Assembly (NCBI GenBank): GCA_963277665.1
Contig: OY728123.1
Span: 627,066,915-627,130,914 of the forward strand
DNA: 64,000 nucleotides
Direction: 5' to 3'
Origin: Viscum album
Taxonomy: Eukaryota > Streptophyta > Magnoliopsida > Santalales > Viscaceae
Each line of letters starts with the position of its first letter. The stretch's first letter is position 1. Positions 26,318-36,892 of the stretch are shown here, piece by piece. The notes beneath the pieces were generated by a model. That model searched no databases. It had not been told where the DNA came from and was given only the letters and a program-made list of their open reading frames with translations. The position numbers were made by a program, and so were the translations under genes.

Positions 26318-26620
26318 AGTATTTTTATTTTATAATTTTTATAGAGATTTTAGATGTGATGTGATATCAGTTAATGATTATTTGAAAAAGATTTTATCTA
26401 GGACTTTGGTTACTAGTCAAAAGAACAATAGTAGTTCATTTTATGTGTTACTCTGATGTTTTAATTTTAAAGGAATGGTATTGGTGGGGAATAATTACTA
26501 TGAGAAATAGGCATATCCCTTAATTGTTCATAATTTCTCTCCTTCCCTTTATTCCATTTATTTTTAGAAACGTTTTTTTGGAATTTTATGTGACAAATTA
26601 ATATTTTCCTCATTTATAGT
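26318..26620 (-). other. Athila internal sequence left of insert 2
   Basis: This short Athila segment between the protease remnant and the insert 2 junction is degenerate, AT-rich and shows no recognisable motif. The last five bases (26616-26620, atagt) are the target site duplicated by insert 2. Confidence 0.5.
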
Positions 26621-27899
26621 TGTAAAGACTCGTAAAAATTCAAGGATTTTTTTTAATTTTCTTTAGAATTTTACAAGAACTTAGTTTCTGATGGCACCTG
26701 ATTCCGAGGAACGGTGTGCCCGGAATCATTTTCCGAAGTTTGGCTCGTGTACGTTTAGTGAATGAACGAGCGGGTTTTTCTAACTTTTGAACCGGTGATC
26801 GATAACATATTCTGAGGGCACCGATGGAATCGCAGCGCCGGTATTTTCTTAGAAACACCATTTACGGAGTTGTGTTTGCTCGGGTGTGGTTTTTAATTTT
26901 TGGGGTTAAGTTAAGAAATAAAATAAATGTGGTGCAACACTTTATTTTATTTCACTTAAAGCCACTTAAAGCCACTTAAACCAAGTTAAGTGGATAGGGT
27001 GGAACCCAAAATATCCTACCCACATGGTAGGATATTTGTGAGGTGGGGCCCGCACGAGCCCCACCGTTTCTTTCCCTCTAAGTAATGCACCTGCAACCCC
27101 CTCTTTAATGAAAGTCAACTGTGTATTTTTCTGGTTAAGAAACACCCCTATTAATTGGGCAGTTAAGTCGTTACAATTAATTCATCGAATTAATTGTTTG
27201 TTTCTTAACTTTGAATTTCTAATCATTGGCATTGGAATAAAATAAGACCAACACCTGTTTACTTGAGGATTGCTTGTTGAGAGGAATTGGAGGAAGCTCT
27301 ACGTTTTGGAAATCTTCATCCGTTTTCATGATGAACGTAATAAACATGAATAACTCCAACCTCCGACAAAGGGCGACGAAGAACGATGGATCCTCGGAGA
27401 TCGATTGCGCGACGTGACGATCCTCCTCCCACGACGCTTCTTCCACGACGTTCCTTCCCCGCGACAATCTTTGATCAACAACCGATTGAGGTAGGGGGTT
27501 GCAGTTCTTTAATTCATAATGAATTTTTATCCTCAACATGGGTTTAATTGATGCAATTAAATCTGTGTGTTTTTAATCCTCAGAGTTTGACGGCACGACG
27601 CCGTGTACCGCGACAACAGCGATGCCCCTTCCGTGACGCGACGATCATGTTCTTCCGCGACGAAATCATGTTCGACGACAACGTTGAGGTAGGGGTTTTT
27701 GTTCATTTTAATCCATGTGATTATATCCTCGGATTTTTATAATGATTCTAGTGGGACTTTTAAAACCGCTAATGCAGTGGGTGTGGACCAACGAACAAGT
27801 CCGGACCCACCTCCCTTTCGGTCTCGGTGTTCGAAACGGCGGACGATGAAAAAACAAGCCGCACGGGCGATGTGAGGTCATCGCAGTGATGGACGGACC

Positions 27900-28400
27900 C
27901 TAGGTGGGCCTTTGGGGAAGACATCGTGCGATTCCGACCACCAGAACTCATCCGGTTGTCCGCGGAGCAACCTGCCGGCTCACCACGCTGGCACGGCGGT
28001 GCCGGCGGCGGGAGGCAGCGGCGGGAGGTGGCGGCGCCTGGCGTGCCGCCAGGAAGAACCGCTGCGGCGGCGGGCTTGATGTCCCACGACCCCGCGTGAC
28101 CGGTGAAGGCGGGACACGGAAACCCGGCAGCGTCCGTTGGCGAGAGGCGGCCCCCCACGCAGGGTCGCGAATCATTCAAGGGGGCGGCGCCCCCCTTGCG
28201 CACCGCTCGGCCATTACGACCGAGCCGCCTCGCGACAGGGCCGCGCCCGCGCCGGCCGGGCCGGGTCGTGCCCAGGCCGGGCCGGGCCACCCAGGCTCGG
28301 TCAGACCCGGATCCGGGTCGGGTCGACCCAGTTCGGGCCGACGCAGTGGGGGTTGGGTCGGGTCGGTCCGGGCCCAGACCACCCGTTTTCAGACCTCTTT
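27900..28400. repeat. GC-rich, CpG-rich block in the insert 2 LTR
   Basis: About 500 bp with very high G+C in an otherwise AT-rich window, with short iterated strings such as 'ggccgggccggg' and many CpG sites. The partner LTR has the equivalent block at about 34290-34740. High GC removes stop codons, so long overlapping open frames appear on both strands (for example 27904-28458 plus and 27769-28290 minus). None resembles a known protein, so I treat them as spurious. Confidence 0.8.
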
Positions 28401-28419
28401 CCGTATTTTTCTCATATCA

Positions 28420-29110
28420 TGGGCTACAGACCTCCGATCGATGCACCGTCAACGGTGATGTGATCCTTGGATCGAGACGGCCGTTTTGGTATATCGCACT
28501 CAAGGTTTAGGAGTACTTTGGGTTCGGTCGGGTTGGTTCATACACGAAACCAACAGGGCCCTCAGAGCGGAAACACTCATAACATGAGCTCCGGACGTCC
28601 GATTGACTTACCGTCAACTTTTCTGGATTCCTCTTAGTGAGACGGATATTTTGGCTTACTCCGCCTGAGGTTTGGATGCAGGTGGAGTACGTTCGTGTTG
28701 GTTTTGACTTAAAAACCAACCGGGCCCCTGGGACGAAAAGCCTATAACTCTCAGACCGGGCATCCTATTGACGTGCCATCTGCGACGTTGAGTTCCTATT
28801 GACGATATGGAGCTTTTGGATACATCAACTTCGGATTATGTTTCAGTTGATGTATCAGCCCCTCAGCTCGTGGAGCGGACCCTCCCGAATGAGATTGCTG
28901 TGTTCGGGAACCCTAGAGCTGGTTGCGTCTGTGAAGACAATGAAGACAGTACGAGAATCCTCCGTGAGTTCAGTAGTGACCACAACGGTAATTTTTGGGA
29001 TACATCAACTCCGGACTATATGTCAGTTGATGCATCGACTTCTTGGCTCGTGGAGTGGACCCTCTCGGAACGAGCATGCTGTGGGCGGAAACCCTAGAGC
29101 CGGTTGAGAC
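28420..29110 (+). repeat. Degenerate tandem units of about 160-180 bp in the insert 2 left LTR
   Basis: Related phrases recur at about 28428 ('cctccgatcgatgcaccgtc'), 28584 ('ccggacgtccgattgac') and 28755 ('gggcatcctattgacgtgcc'). Two further units share 'ttttggatacatcaac' (28812) and 'tttttgggatacatcaac' (28992), followed by 'gcggaccctcccg'-like sequence. The right LTR has the same organisation at 34790-35470. Confidence 0.7.
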
Positions 29111-29149
29111 TTGACGACTGCTGATCGAACGAATCGGTGTGTTACAAAT

Positions 29150-29600
29150 AGACCTGTGGGAAGTGCTTGGTTGTAGCAGTAGACCCACAGTGGAGGAGTG
29201 CTTGGTTGTAGCGATAGACCCGAGGTAATCAACAGAAGGAGTACCTCTGGAGGCTATGAGGGGGAGCGCTTGGTTGTAGCGGCAGACCCACGATGGAGGA
29301 GCACTTGGTTGTAGCGGCAGACCTACGATGGAGGAGGGAATCATTGTAGCAGCATGGGGGAGCGCTTGGTTGTAGCAGTAGACCGACGACAGAGGAGCGC
29401 TTGGGTCGTAGCGGCAGACCCGTGGTACTCAACAGAAGGAGTAAATCTAGAGGCTATGATGGGGAGTGCTTGGTTGTAGTGGCATACCCATGGTGGGAAG
29501 TGCTTGGTTGTAGCAGAAGGCACACAGTACTCCATAGGTGGAGTACTGTAGCAGTCCAAGTTTAGAGGGAAGCACTTGGTTGTAGCGGCATACCCACTGT
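29150..29600 (+). repeat. Tandem array of 'cttggttgtag' units of about 36 bp in the left LTR
   Basis: About ten imperfect copies of a unit containing 'gcgcttggttgtagcggcag', then 'acccacgatggaggag', in head-to-tail order, with some copies separated by an 'actcaacagaaggagta' spacer. On the minus strand this appears as a repeated 'PLQPSAPP'-like peptide, which is a by-product of the repeat and not a gene. Confidence 0.85.
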
Positions 29601-30527
29601 ACTTGATGGAGAAGGAGTTTCCCAATAGCTATGGTTTCAACTTCATGATCGATCCTATGTGGTATATTGCGGGGGTTAGTACCTACTGATACTTTGTGGG
29701 TCCGATAGCTTAGATGAATCAGTGGCTACATCTGATCATCACTATCGTCTTACGAAGTAGTATACCTGTTTGAGCTAATCATGTTTTGTTTCCCTTTGTG
29801 GATTGTGTTGTGATTTCCTATGTGGACTCGGTTGTGATTTTCTATGTGGACTGGGTTGTACTTGGGCTCGGAGGTTGGAGCGTACTGGAATTGGTGACTT
29901 AAGTATATGTATGGGCATATACCTAAACAGTGTCGGATGTTGCTTCGTGATTTTATGTTTCTTTTGTGGATTATCCTTTGTGGATTTTGGGAGACCTTCG
30001 GGGGTCTCGGGGTCCCTACTGAGTAGCTTATACTCACCCCTGCACGGGAAATGCCTGCACTACGTTGTGTTGGTTGCAGACGGCGGACAACGCTGATCAT
30101 GGTTGCGGCTTACGGAGCAGGACGGTACCCAGAGGTGGACCACTGGGTGAGATGTACTCGGAGCGGACGACTGGACCCGAGGAGCTGTGGAGGCTATCTG
30201 TACTCACACTTCAGGTGGGACTTACATTGCGCGGCTCGACATTGTGGCATTACATTCAGTTTCTTTTTTGCCTTTATATTTGTACATTACTTTCAGTTTG
30301 GGTTTGTATTCTGGCTAAATTACTTTTCTGCACATACTGTTGTACCTAGTTTTTACTAAGTTTTTACTTCTTCATGCTTGATCTATGGTGTTTTTTTACT
30401 TTACAAAGGCAATTGCTTCACTTTTTTTAATGGGAATTACAGCTTGGTGCTAGTCGCCAGCCCCTGGCCTATGGAAGGTGGGCTTGGGGTATTCACGGCA
30501 CGGGCCCCGAGGACGGGTCGTGACAAA

Positions 30528-30540
30528 TTGGTATCAAAGG
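30528..30540 (+). other. Primer binding site of insert 2 (tRNA-iMet type)
   Basis: Two bases after the LTR end, 'ttggtatcaaagg' matches the complement of the initiator tRNA-Met 3' end (TGGTATCAGAGC...) with one early mismatch. It sets the plus orientation. Confidence 0.85.
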
Positions 30541-30893
30541 GGTTCTGTTCTACCGCAGAACTTGGGACTCTGATCTTTTTCTATGTGAAGCAATAATGTT
30601 AAGCGTATTGGGTGTGGTTATCAGTTCAGGGAGTCCAATGTTGGTGCGGCGACTGATGTATCTGTACAACAGGACCATGACTTCTGATTTCCAACTTAAT
30701 GCGTGAAAACATTGATTGCATGTGTGTTTCAAGTTTTCTTTGTGATTACTTTATGTCAGCTCACCAGGTATACTGTTTGACCATGGAACACCTGTTTCAT
30801 TTCAGTATGGCCCCATGATGGCTTCCGGCTTGGGTTCCGAGAGTTATACGTGACGACAGCCCGCCGAGGGATGAGGCCTCGGTACAGAGCCCT

Positions 30894-31985
30894 TTGGCAG
30901 CAGAGGCACCATTGGTTCCTCTACTCGCCGAGCCACCGATGCTACCAGCCCCAGCCGCTGATGATTCACGTCACCTTAGAGCACTACACGAGTTTCAGTG
31001 CCAACGACCGCCGAGGTTCCGCGGGGAGACAGACCCCCAGGTAGCCGAGGACTGGCTGGAGGCAGTTGTATGGGTTTTCAGGTTAGTGAGGACACCAAAA
31101 GACTTCATGGTGATCCTCACAGCGAGCCTACTCCCCGCGGTAGTAGGCAGATGGTGGAGATTGATGCTCCAGGTGCACGATGAGGCATCTATACTCTAGA
31201 CGGACTTTGAGAGCCTCTTCCGCTTGGAATTCGTCCCAGCCACCCTCTGTGCGGTGCTCATCCAGGAGCTTCTACAGCTGCGGAAGGGCATCATGATAGT
31301 ATCCTAGAACGCAGTGAGTTTTACCGATCTCTCTCACTATTCCACGGACATGGTACGAGACCTATTCTTCAGGGCCCGAACCATCGAGCAGGGGCTCAGG
31401 TGAGAGATCAGAGCTTCAGTTTTTTCTCACAGCATTCCGACACAGACATGGGTGTTGGAGCGAGCCCTCTTAGTGGAGAGTTTCCTTGCTGAGCAGTCTC
31501 CAGCAGCAGGACACACCACTAGCTAGCATGCGGCAGAGTCTTCTGCAGCGGCCAGTAGACAGATGACGCAGGGGTCCAAGAGGACTAGACCTACAGGTGG
31601 TCGACTGCGTGACACATCATCGTTTGTGTGAGGCACTCGGGGTAGACAATGACTTACCATGAGCGGAAAAAGTTACTCATGCGGTGGGATGCGTAACATG
31701 GCTCGTGACTGTCCGACCCGCCATACGGATGACCAGCAGATGACCGAAGGACCTCCCAGGCAGGGGCAGAGGTTTGATCGAGGCGGACTGCATGGAGCAG
31801 GACACCGTGGCAGGGGAGCTGGCCATGCAGCTGGAGGTGGGTGATGCTTAGAGGTGTTGCCACCACCACCACCAGGAGGTCCAACCCGACCGCAGGGAGC
31901 TGGTGGACATGGGAGAGCTCAGATTGAGGTAGCTGACGCCTACGATCATGGAGCTCTGGGAGCAGATGGACAAGAGCGGGACTAG
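30894..31985 (+). pseudogene. Gag remnant of insert 2 with about six in-frame stops
   Basis: Gag would form the particle that packages element RNA. A single frame can be followed from 30894 to at least 31844 with no frameshift, only about six stops. It holds 'PPRFRGETDPQVAEDWLEAV' (about 31005-31065), the standard start of the plant gypsy gag domain (Pro-Pro-x-Phe-x-Gly ... Asp-Pro ... Ala-Glu-Asp-Trp). This is followed by 'GRWWRLML' and 'FESLFRLEFVP'. A degenerate zinc knuckle lies at about 31662-31715 ('YSCGGMRNMARDCPTRH', first Cys lost). A Gly/Arg-rich tail follows to a stop near 31985. Normal protease and RT sequence does not follow. Confidence 0.85.
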
Positions 31986-32400
31986 CCCCAGACCTGGAGA
32001 CTTTTGTTTATGCTGCTTCTAGCGTTGTTGAAGTTTGTTTGTAGATGTTTTGTGTCTTTGTACTTTGAGATGCAGTAATAAAAGACACTTTTATTTTGGC
32101 GTTTACCTTTCTATCCACTCTTTCTGTTGTTACTAAGAGGTTCCGGTTTAAAAACCATTGATATGACCCTCACTTTGTGATACCTACTGGAGGAGACCCA
32201 ATGACCACACACTGATGCCGACAGTGTGACTCAACCCTTGGAGGTGAGTGTAACGGTTGGATCTCTTGGTAGTAGCGTTGAGTCCTTACGACATCATCCT
32301 TGCTATGGGTTAGTATCGTCCATGATGGGATTGACATTATTAGGTGAAGAATGTGGTTCATACAGGGGATGAGACCGGATTTCTCTTCTCGGCAAAGAAG
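31986..32400 (+). other. Junction region replacing pol in insert 2
   Basis: This lies between the gag end and the integrase C-terminus. It is non-coding in appearance: 'gtctttgtactttgagatg' near 32055 and 'aataaaagacacttttatt' near 32078. No protease, RT, RNase H or integrase-core motif is visible. It holds either the scar of one or more deletions or sequence particular to this non-autonomous family. Confidence 0.6.
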
Positions 32401-32414
32401 AAATCTCAGTAGCT

Positions 32415-32937
32415 CATGTAGGACCAGAAAGGTCAAGTCATCCAAGAGCGGATGAGGACAGCTCAGAGTCAGCAAAGGTCTTGTGATGATAGGAGGCGGA
32501 GACCACTAGAGTTCGAGGATGGCGACCACATTTACTTACGGGTCACAACTCGACGTGAGTTACGGGGATGTGGCCGAGGTGACATGTTATCACCGAGGTT
32601 CAACGGACCTTTCTAGGTCCTCGGCAGGGTAGGCGAGGTGGTTTACCACTTGACCCACCCACCTCAGTTGCACCGGGTGCACGACGACTTCCATGTATCT
32701 CAACTGGGGAGATACAAGCTCGACCCGACACATATCATTGACCATGGGGAGCTGGACGTTGATGATGGCGCGACATTTGCGGAGGTCCTGGTGGAGATCG
32801 AGGATTGACAGGAGAAGGTCCTACGTGGACGGCCGATTCCTCTAGTGTGCATCAGATGGAAGTATGGGAACCTCCAGGAGTGTACTTGGGAGCGGGAGGC
32901 AAAAATGCCTGCTCAACACCCACTTTTGTTTCCCTAG
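32415..32937 (+). pseudogene. Integrase C-terminus with chromodomain, insert 2
   Basis: A frame with two internal stops reads 'VIQERMRTAQSQQRSCDDRR' and 'RRPLEFEDGDHIYLRV' (32424-32540), the segment before the GPF module. It continues with 'LSPRFNGPF' (about 32585-32611), 'HDDFHVSQLGRYKLDPTHII' (32680-32740) and the chromodomain tail 'RPIPLVCIRWKYGN' and 'ECTWERE' (about 32830-32900), and ends at a stop near 32937. The Asp-Asp-Glu core is absent upstream. Chromodomains normally guide integration to heterochromatin. Its retention next to the LTR may only mark the deletion edge, or may reflect sequence needed in cis. Confidence 0.88.
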
Positions 32938-32969
32938 TTTATGATGTATCTTTACGGGGACGTAAATCC

Positions 32970-32984
32970 CTGAGGTGGGAGTGA
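32970..32984 (+). other. Polypurine tract of insert 2
   Basis: 'ctgaggtgggagtga' lies directly before the TG of the right LTR (32985). It is the plus-strand priming site and is well preserved. Confidence 0.85.
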
Positions 32985-35900
32985 TGTACAGACCTGTAAA
33001 AATTCAAGGAAATTTTTTTCTTAATTTTCTTTGGAATATTAAAAGAATGAAATTTCTAATGGAACCTGATTCTGAGGCCCAGTGTGCTCGAAATCATTTT
33101 CCGAAGTTTGCCTCGAGTACGTTCAGTGAACGAACGAGCAGGTTTTTCTAAATTTTGAACCGTTGCTCGAAATCAAATTCCGAGGGCACCGATGGAATCG
33201 CAGTGCCGATATTTTCATAGAAACTCCATTTCTGGAGTTGCGTTTGCTTGGGTGTGGTTTTTAATTTTTGGGGTTAAGTTGAGAAATAAAATAAAAGTGG
33301 GTTAACACTTTATTTTATTTTACTTAAATCCACTTAAAGCCACTAAAGCCAAGTTAAGAGGATATGGTGTAACCCAAAAAATCCTACCCACTTGGTAGGA
33401 TATTTGTGAGGTGGGGCCCGCACGAGCCCCACCATTTCTTTCCCTTTATGTAACGCACCCACAACCCCCTCTTTAATGAAAGTCAACCATGCGTTTTTCT
33501 GGTTAAGAAACAACCCTATTAATTGGGCAAGTAAGTCATTACAATTAATTTATCAAATTAATTGTTTGTTTCTTAACATTGAATTTCTAATCGTTGGCAT
33601 GGGAATAAAATAAGACCAACATGTGTTTACTTGAGGGTTTCTTGTTGAGAGGAATAGGAGGAAGCTCTAAGTCTTGGAGATCTTAATCCTTCTTCATGAA
33701 GAACGCGAAGAATGCGAAGAACGCCAGCCTCCGATGAAGGGCGACGAAGAACGCTGGATCCTCGGAGATCGACGGCGCGACGTGATGATCCTCCTTCCGC
33801 GACGCTTCTTCCCCGACATTCCTTCCCCGCGACAATCTTCGATCAACAACTGATTGAGGTAGGGGTTGCAGTTCTTTAATTCTTTGTGAATTTTTATCAT
33901 CAACATGGGTCTAATTGATGCATTTAAATCTGTGTGTTTTTAATCCTTGGAGTTTGACAGCGCGACGCCGTGTACCGCGACGATAGCGACGCCCCTTCCG
34001 TGACATGACGATAACTTCTTCCGCGACGAACTCACGTTCGACGACAACATTGAGGTAGGGGTTTTTGTTCATTTTAATCCATGTGATTATATCCGCAGTT
34101 TGTTAAAATGATTTTTGTGAGACTTTTAAAACCGCTAACACTGTGGGTGCGGACCAACGAAGAAGTATGAACCCACCTCTCTTTCGTTCTTGGTCTGCGA
34201 AACGGCGGACGACAACAAAACAAGCCGCACGGGCAATGTGAGGTCCTAGATGTGAAGAACGGACCCCAGGAGGGCCTTTGGTGAAGACATAACACGATTC
34301 TGACCTCCAGAACTCATCTGGTGGTCCGCGGAGTAACCCTCTGGCACCGCCGGTGGGAGGCGGTGTCGCCCGGCGCACCACCGGGAAGAACCACCATGAC
34401 TGAAGCCGCGTCGGTAGTCCGATAGTCCCGTGACTGCGCGGGACCAGAAAAGGCGGGGCATGGAAACCCGACCGTGTCCGTTGGCGAGAGGCGGCCCCCC
34501 CGCGGGGCCGCAGATCATTGAAGGGGGCGACGCCCCCTTGCGCACCGCTCGACTGTTACGGCTGAGCCGCCTGGCGACCGGGTCGCGCCCGCGCCGGACG
34601 GGCCGGGTCGCGCCCAGGCCGGGCCGGGCCACCCTGGCCGGGCTAGGCCGCGCCAGCCGGGTTAGAATCGGACCCGATTTAGGTTGACCTGGTTCGGGCC
34701 GACCCAGGGGGGGTTGGGCCGGGTCCGTCCGGGGCCAGACCCCCATTTTTCGGACCTCTTTCAGTCGTTTGCCCATATCTTGGGCTATGGACCTCCGATC
34801 GACGCGCCGTCAGCGGAGAGGTAATCCTTGGATCGAGTCGGTCGTTTCGGTATATCACACTCAACGGTTCGGAGTACTTTGGGTTCAGCCAGGTTGGTTC
34901 GTACACGAAACCAACAGGGCCCTCGGAGCGGAAACACTCATAACTTGAGCTCCGGACGTCCGATTGACGTACCGTGGACTTTGATAGATTCCTCTTAGTG
35001 AGACGGATCTTTTGGATTACTCCGCCCAAGTTTTGGACACAGTTGGAGTATGGTCGGGTTGGTTTTGACTTAAAAACCAACCATGCCCCTAGGACGAAAA
35101 AGCCTATAACTCTCAGACCAGGCATCCTATTGACGCGCCGTCTGCGACATTGAGTTCCTGTTGATGATACAAAACTTTTGGATACATCAACATCGGATTA
35201 TGTGTCAGTTTATGTATCATCCCCTCAGCTCATGGAGCGGACCCTCCCGAACGAGCTTGCTGTGTGCGGGAACCCTAGAGCTGGTTGCATCTGCGACGAC
35301 AATGAAGACAGTACAGGAATCCTCCGTGAGTTCGGTAGTGGACACTACGGTAATTTTTGGGATACATGAACACCAAAATACATGTCAGTTGATGCATCAA
35401 CCTCTTGGCTCATTGAGTGGACCCTCCCAGAACGATCATGCTGTGTGCGGAAAGCCTAGAGCCTGTTGAGACTTGACGACTGCTGATCAAACGACTCGGT
35501 GTGTTACGGATAGGCCAGTGGGAAGTGCTTGGTTGTAGCGGTAGACCCAGGGCGGAGGAGTGCTTGGTTGAAGTGGAAGACCCACGGTACTCAACAGAAG
35601 GAGTACATCTGGAGGCTATCAGGGGGAGCACTTGGTTTTAGCGGCAGACTCATGATGGAGGAGCGCTTGGTTGTGGAGGAAGACCTTCGACGGAGGAGCG
35701 CTTGGTTGTAGCAGCACAAGGGAGCGCTTGGTTGTAGCAGAAGACCCACGGAAGAGGAGCGCTTGGTTGTAGCGGATGACCCGCGGCACTCAACAGAAGG
35801 AGTACCTCTAGAGGCTATGAGGGGGAGCGCTTGGTTGTAGCGGCACACCCATGGTGGGAAGCACTTGGTTGTAGCAGTAGGCCCACAGTACTCGATAGGT

Positions 35901-36887
35901 GGAGTACTACAGCAGTCCAAGGTTAGAGGGATGCACATGGTTGTAGCGGCATACCCACTGTACTTGATGGAGAACGAGTTTCGCAATAGCTATGGTTTCA
36001 ACTTCATGATTTTTCCCGTGTGGGTCATTGCGGGGGTTAGTACCTACCGATCCTTTGTGGGTCCGATGGCTTAGATGAATCAGTGGCTACATCTGATCAT
36101 CTCTATCGTCTTACGAATTAGTATACCTCTGTGAGCTGAATCCTATTTTGTTTTCCTTTGTGGATTGTGTTGTGCTTTCTTGTGTGGACTGGGTTGTGAT
36201 TTCCTGTGTGGACTGGGTTGTACTTGGGCTCGAAGGTTGGAGCAGACTTGAATTGGTGACTTAGGTATATGTATGGGAATATACCTAAGCTGTGTTGGAT
36301 GTAACTTCGTGATTGTATCTTTCCTTTGTGGATTATCCTTTTTGGATTCTGGGAGACCTTCGGGGGTCTCGGTGTCCCTACTGAGTAGCTTATACTGACC
36401 CCTGCATGGGTTATGCCCACACTACGTTGTGTTGGTTGTAGATGACAGACAACGCTAATCGTGGTTGAGGCTTGCAGAGCAGGACAGTACCTAGAGGTGG
36501 ACCACTGGGCGAGACATACTCGGAGCAGACGGATGGACCCGAGGAGCTTTGGAGGCTATCTGTACTCACCCTTCAGGTGGGACTTCTAGTGGGCGGCTCG
36601 ATGTTGCGGCTTTAAATTCAGTTGATGTTTTCCCTTTTGAGTTGTACTTTACTTTTAGTTTGGGTCTGTATTCTGGCCCACTTACTTTTATGCACTTACT
36701 ATTGTACCCAGTTTTTTCATATTGTTTTCTTTTGCTTACTTCCTCTGTGGTGTTTGTTTACTTTACAAATGAAATGCCTTCCCTTTTTTTACCGGGAATT
36801 ACGCCTTGGTGCTAATCGCCAGCCCCTGGCCTATGGAAGGCATGCGTGGGGTAGTCACGGCACGGGCCCTGAGGACGGGACATGAAA
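32985..36887 (+). repeat. 3' LTR of insert 2 (about 3.9 kb)
   Basis: It starts 'tgtacagacctgtaaaaatt' and ends with a degraded CA next to the TSD atagt. It aligns with 26621-30525 with many substitutions but nearly equal length (3903 against 3905 bp). It carries the GC-rich block at 34290-34740, long tandem units at 34790-35470, and the 'cttggttgtag' array at about 35520-35960. Confidence 0.92.
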
Positions 36888-36892
36888 ATAGT

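Larger units (their letters stand above)
26621..30525 (+). repeat. 5' LTR of insert 2 (about 3.9 kb)
   Basis: It starts 'tgtaaagactcgtaaaaatt' and ends 'gggtcgtgaca'. It aligns throughout with 32985-36887. Its landmarks are two tandem GA-GGTAGGGG units (27400-27740), a GC-rich block (27900-28400), degenerate tandem units of about 160-180 bp (28420-29110), and an array of 'cttggttgtag' repeats (29150-29600). An 'actgagtagcttatactcac' phrase at about 30018 is typical of the R/U5 part of this LTR class. Long open frames in the GC-rich block are composition artefacts. Confidence 0.92.
26621..36887 (+). mobile_element. Nested insert 2: chromovirus-derived element with gag but no protease, RT or RNase H
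   Basis: Two LTRs of about 3.9 kb flank only 2.46 kb of internal sequence. Ends are TG (26621) and a degraded CA (tgaaa at 36883-36887; the partner LTR has tgaca). A perfect 5-bp target-site duplication atagt flanks it (26616-26620 and 36888-36892). It has a tRNA-iMet-like PBS (30529) and a clear polypurine tract (32971-32984). Internally it holds a gag frame and then jumps to the integrase C-terminus with chromodomain. It is non-autonomous by structure, either a TR-GAG-like family or one deleted copy. Confidence 0.92.

Noticed and set aside
27769..28510. Long overlapping open frames on both strands (up to 184 codons) rich in Arg, Gly, Pro, Ala
   Set aside because: They lie in the GC-rich LTR block, where stops are rare by composition. 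They overlap in several frames, show no domain, and the partner LTR does not keep the same frames.
28970..29625. Minus-strand frames with repeated 'PLQPSAPP'-like peptide, at first look a repeat protein
   Set aside because: The peptide repeat is produced by the 36-bp LTR tandem array. It has no start or promoter context and is broken in the other LTR.
31654..31884. Minus-strand open frame opposite the gag zinc-knuckle region
   Set aside because: It is a shadow of the gag frame on the plus strand.
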